From Inia geoffrensis (taxonomy: Eukaryota > Chordata > Mammalia > Artiodactyla > Iniidae): a DNA stretch of 64,000 nucleotides. The number at the start of each line of letters is the position of its first letter. Within the stretch, counting starts at the first letter, position 1. This document shows positions 60,800 to 64,000 of this stretch, one piece after another. The stretch lies in NCBI GenBank assembly GCA_036417435.1, contig JAZAQT010000537.1:62001-126000 (forward strand), in the 5' to 3' direction. A program made the position numbers and the translations under genes. The notes beneath the pieces were generated by a model. That model was given only the letters and a program-made list of their open reading frames with translations. It was not told where the DNA came from and did not search any database.

Positions 60800-62418
60800 A
60801 TGGGTGGAGCACTAAATGATCTCACTAATTCTGGTCAATTAGAGGCAGCAAGACACATATCCCCGGATATCACTTATGTGTGCATTCTACCTAGAGATAC
60901 AAAGGAAGCTAGTAAAGAAAGGAAACACAGGTTCACAAAGGGAAGAAAGAAGCGAGGAGTTCCCACAGGGGGAGGTTGGAGACCGGGGAAGGGTGAATTA
61001 GGAGATTGGGATTAACAGAAACACACTCAAAATATCAAAAATTGCTCAACAAGGGCGACTCAACCGAAAGCACATGGGACACTACAAAATATTCCTCGAT
61101 AAACAAACAGGGCAAAGAATCCGAAACCCTACAGGTACAGCTACGTTCATAATTGCATCACGTGGCTGTAGAACTCAAAGAGACGGAGCATTGTATATAA
61201 ACTATGCTGAACAAGGAAAGGACTGTTCAATGACAAGGCAAGTAAGGGCTTAAGAAATGCCCACTTTCTTACCTTAGGCCACTGGGACGTCGGCTGGTGT
61301 CACGACCCTGAAACCTCAGCAGGCCTGTGTCCCGAGGCTGGAGGATGCTGCTGCTGTTCTCCCCTGCGAGGTACGAAAATCGCACGATCCAACATTGCCC
61401 TCCTACAGGTAAGCACAGCCTGGTGCACCCAGATGATGGTGGAACAGTTGAGAGGGAAGGGCTGTGATGAAACCGGATCTCCACAGCTCCTGCCAGCCAA
61501 GTTCCCACCTCCAGCCCACTTCATTAGAGTCGCCCCACCTGCGAACCACGGCACTCTCTGAGTAGCCCACTTGCAAGGCTTGCGATATGCCAAGGATGGA
61601 GCAGTGCAGGTTAAGGGGCAGGAGGTGAGCCTACAAAAGACCAGGTGTGTGTGTTTAGCCGCGTTCGACTCCCCATTTCCAACCCAACACCGGGAACCCC
61701 GCTAAGGCTTTCTTTCCCCACGTTACCAGAGACGACACGGTGCAGTGCGGCCGCCTCGTGGCACACTGCCGTAACAATCTTACCAACTGTGCTGAAGGGC
61801 ACCTATCAGCCACAAGGCCTACGGTCTGCGGTTTTGCAGAAACAACCCTGCCCTCAAGAAATATCCTGGGCTAGGTAATCTGAAACGAATTCAAATCAGG
61901 CCCGACCCGGAGGCAGGAACCTTTCAAAAACTCACTGGTACCCACCTGCATTTTAGAAAACAGCACATTCAAAAGAAAAGATGCTCAGGATCTGTCCTGA
62001 TTAGAGAGTGCAAAGAAAGCTAGACGAGGTGTTCCCTGGCTGCTGTCCTCTCGAACCCTAAAAGCGTAAGTGCTCAAGAGGGCATGCCAAAAAGTGAAGC
62101 CAGCTATTGCTGTTGATGGGGTTGTAAATCGCTAACAGCCGGTATGAGGCACAGTAGGCATATTCCTTACCAAACTAAACACTGGAAGTACCACGAGATT
62201 CGGCATCCCCGCTGCAGGTCGTATAACCAGAGACAAGCATCATTGGAAGGAAGCACTTGCACCCCAGCAGTCATTGTGGTTCCCATGACCGCAGCCAAAA
62301 CATAGAAATGGACGGAATGGGGACCGACGGGTGAATGGAGAAAGATGTTCTGCTACCTATGCACCCTCGACCACCACTCAGCCACAGAACAAAATGAACC
62401 CATACTCGTTGCAGCAGC
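60800..62418 (+). repeat. Monomer 38, type C (1619 bp)
   Basis: Copy of monomer 17 with private 'gctgaacaagg' near 61210 and 'gaacagttgag' near 61445. Confidence 0.92.
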
Positions 62419-64000
62419 ATGGGTGGAGCAGTAGATGATCTCACTAATCCCGGCCAATTAGAGGCAGCAAGACACATATTCCAGGATATCACACTTTTGT
62501 CTGCCATCGAAATATGGATACTGAGGAAGCTAGTACACAAAGGAAACACAGGTTCACAAAGGGAAGAAAGAAGCCTGGAGTTCCCTGAGGGGGAAATTGG
62601 AGACTCGGGAGGGTTAAGTAGTAGGTCGGGATTCACAGAAACTCGCTTAACGCTTAACGTATCAAACAGTGCTCATCAAGAGGGACCCACCCGAAAACAC
62701 AGGGAACGCTACAAAACATTCCTCTAGAAAAGAAGAGTGCAAAGAATCCGAAACCCTAAGGGTATAGCTACGTGTATAATTGCACCAAGTGGCCGGAGAA
62801 CACAAACAGACGCAACATTGCATATGAACTAGGCTGAAAGGGAAAAGTACTGTACAATGACAAGGCAAGTAAGGGGTTAAGCAATGCCTACTCTGTTACC
62901 TCAGGCCTCTGTGATGTCGTTACCACGGTAAGGGTCCTGGAGCCTCGGCAGGCTTGGGTCCCACAGCCGGAGCATGCTGCTGCTGAGGCAGCAAGGGAGC
63001 AGGACGTGCCACCTGACAAGCGGCACCTCGGACCGCTATTGCCCATTCTCCCCAGCGTGGTACCACAATCTCCCGATCCAACGCGGCCCTTCTACAGTTA
63101 AGCGAAGCCTGGTGCACCCAAATGAGGGTGGAGCAGCTGAGAGGGGAGCGCGGTGAAGAAATCGGATCTCCACAGCTCCTGCTAGGCAGGTTCCCACCTC
63201 CAGCTCTCTTCATTAGAGTCGCCCCACCTGCGAACCACGGCACCCTCCGCATAGCCCACTTGCAAGGCTTGCGATATGCCTGGGATGGGGCAGTGCAGGT
63301 GAAGGGGCAGGGGGTGAGCTTACACAAGCCCAGAGGTGTGTGTTTAGCCACGTTCGCCTCCCCATTGCCAATCCAACAGCGGGACCCCCGCTAACGCTTT
63401 CTTTCCCCAGGTTACAAGAGACGACACGGAGTAGTGCTGCCGCCTCGTGGCACACTGCCGTAACAACCTTACCAACTGTGCTGAAAAGCACCTATCCTTC
63501 ACAAGGCCTAGAGCCTGCCCCTTTGCAAACACAACCCTGCCCTCAAGACAGATCCTGGGCTAGGTAATCTGAAATGAATCCAAATCAGGCTCGACCCTCA
63601 GGCAGAAACCCTTCAAGACCTCAGTGGTACTCACACGCGTTTCAGAAAACAGCACATTCAAATGAAAAGATGCTCAGGACCTCTCATGATTAGAGAGTGC
63701 AAAGAAAGCTAGATGAGGGGTTCCCTGGCTGCAATCCTCCTAAACCGTAAAATTTTAAGTGCTCTAGAGGGCATGCCACAAAGTGAAGCAAGCTATTGCT
63801 GTTGGTGGGATTGTAAACTGGTAACAGACGGTATGAGGATCAGTAGGCACATTCCTTACCACACTAAACACTGGAGGTACCACGAGATTCGGCAACAATG
63901 CTGCAGGTCGTATAACCAGAGATTAGCATCATTGGAAGGAAACACTTGCACCCCAGCAGCCGTTGTGGTACCCCTGACCACAGCCAAGACATACAAACTA
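62419..64000 (+). repeat. Monomer 39, type A, truncated by window end
   Basis: 1582 of an expected 1689 bp. Copy of monomer 18 ('gcaaagaatcc', 'gtgagcttacac') with private 'ccccagcgtgg' near 63052. The array evidently continues beyond the window. Confidence 0.92.

Larger units (their letters stand above)
55864..62418 (+). repeat. Variant HOR D-E-F-C, 6555 bp (second copy)
   Basis: Monomers 35-38. D-E-F (55864-60799) matches 19737-24672 at a constant offset of 36,127 bp. Differences noticed: T/C at 20094/56221, A/C at 22460/58587, C/T at 22774/58901 and G/C at 23697/59824. The following C and partial A match 26292-29492 at offset 34,508, i.e. one monomer less. Confidence 0.9.
1..64000 (+). 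repeat. L1-derived satellite array, higher-order organised (cetacean-type)
   Basis: The window is filled end to end with ~1.62/1.69 kb monomers, all in one orientation, with no unique insert. The motif gcagcATGGGTGGAG (with single variants) recurs at 21, 1710, 3338, 4950, 6639, 8260, 9879, 11568, 13189, 14808, 16497, 18118, 19737, 21355, 23053, 24673, 26292, 27911, 29600, 31221, 32840, 34529, 36150, 37769, 39458, 41079, 42698, 44387, 46008, 47627, 49315, 50935, 52624, 54245, 55864, 57482, 59180, 60800 and 62419; monomers are numbered 1-39 from these points. Seen directly: periodicity, subfamilies and the 4929-bp HOR. Family knowledge: cetaceans carry an abundant ~1.58-1.75 kb satellite reported to be built from L1. 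Inference: this is heterochromatin of a whale or dolphin. No protein-coding function is supported anywhere. Confidence 0.93.

Noticed and set aside
1..64000. CENP-B box (nTTCGnnnnAnnCGGGn or complement)
   Set aside because: By eye I found no match on either strand. The nearest, 'cccgcgttttagaaa' in E (near 22577), misses two core bases. A full motif scan would settle it.
1..64000. CRISPR array or bacterial mobile element
   Set aside because: Units are 1.6 kb with no short repeat/spacer alternation, no operons or ribosome sites, and the repeat core is a mammalian L1 3' end.

Overview
The whole 64 kb is one uninterrupted, head-to-tail satellite DNA array. I see no unique sequence, functional protein-coding gene, rRNA, tRNA, CRISPR array or bacterial-type operon. 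The open frames present are short; most are chance frames that recur because the repeat recurs, and one is the decayed end of a retrotransposon gene.

Basic unit and likely host. The array consists of about 39 monomers of roughly 1.62 or 1.69 kb, all on the + strand. About half of each monomer (~0.88 kb) is recognisable as a diverged LINE-1 (L1) 3' end: the last part of ORF2, the ORF2 stop region and the 3' UTR, close to the point where a poly(A) tail would follow. The other ~0.74-0.81 kb is GC-rich and CpG-rich, and I do not recognise it. An L1-derived satellite with ~1.6-1.75 kb monomers matches what is known of the abundant heterochromatic satellite of cetaceans (about 1.58 kb repeats in dolphins, about 1.75 kb in baleen whales, reported to be built from L1). 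The L1 3' UTR remnant also looks cetartiodactyl-like. My best call is whale or dolphin heterochromatin; this is inference from repeat architecture, not a database match.

Higher-order layout. Monomers fall into subfamilies: long A (1689 bp) and E (1698 bp), both with an extra 60-bp segment, and short B (1621), C (1619), D (1618) and F (1620). The main organisation is a trimeric higher-order repeat (HOR) A-B-C of exactly 4929 bp. Monomer phase is set arbitrarily at the ATG of a conserved 'gcagcATGGGTGGAG' motif. Order: 21-19736 four ABC units; 19737-27910 variant D-E-F-C/B-C; 27911-47626 four ABC units; 47627-50934 a shortened A-C dimer; 50935-55863 one ABC; 55864-62418 variant D-E-F-C; 62419-64000 partial A. 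The D-E-F block occurs twice, 36,127 bp apart, with only four substitutions noticed in 4936 bp, which suggests a second-level super-repeat of about 34.5-36 kb.

History. Chimeric monomers (D/B at 23053 and 59180, C/B at 24673), a lost B monomer at 49.3 kb and subtype mosaics (monomers 4-5, 16, 29) are footprints of unequal exchange and gene conversion. Three consecutive HOR units (32840-47626) are almost identical and look recently amplified. Two places have unusual local variation that could be biological or assembly-related: an indel-rich patch at 1790-3900, and a cluster of private substitutions at 48.26-50.28 kb around the A-C junction.
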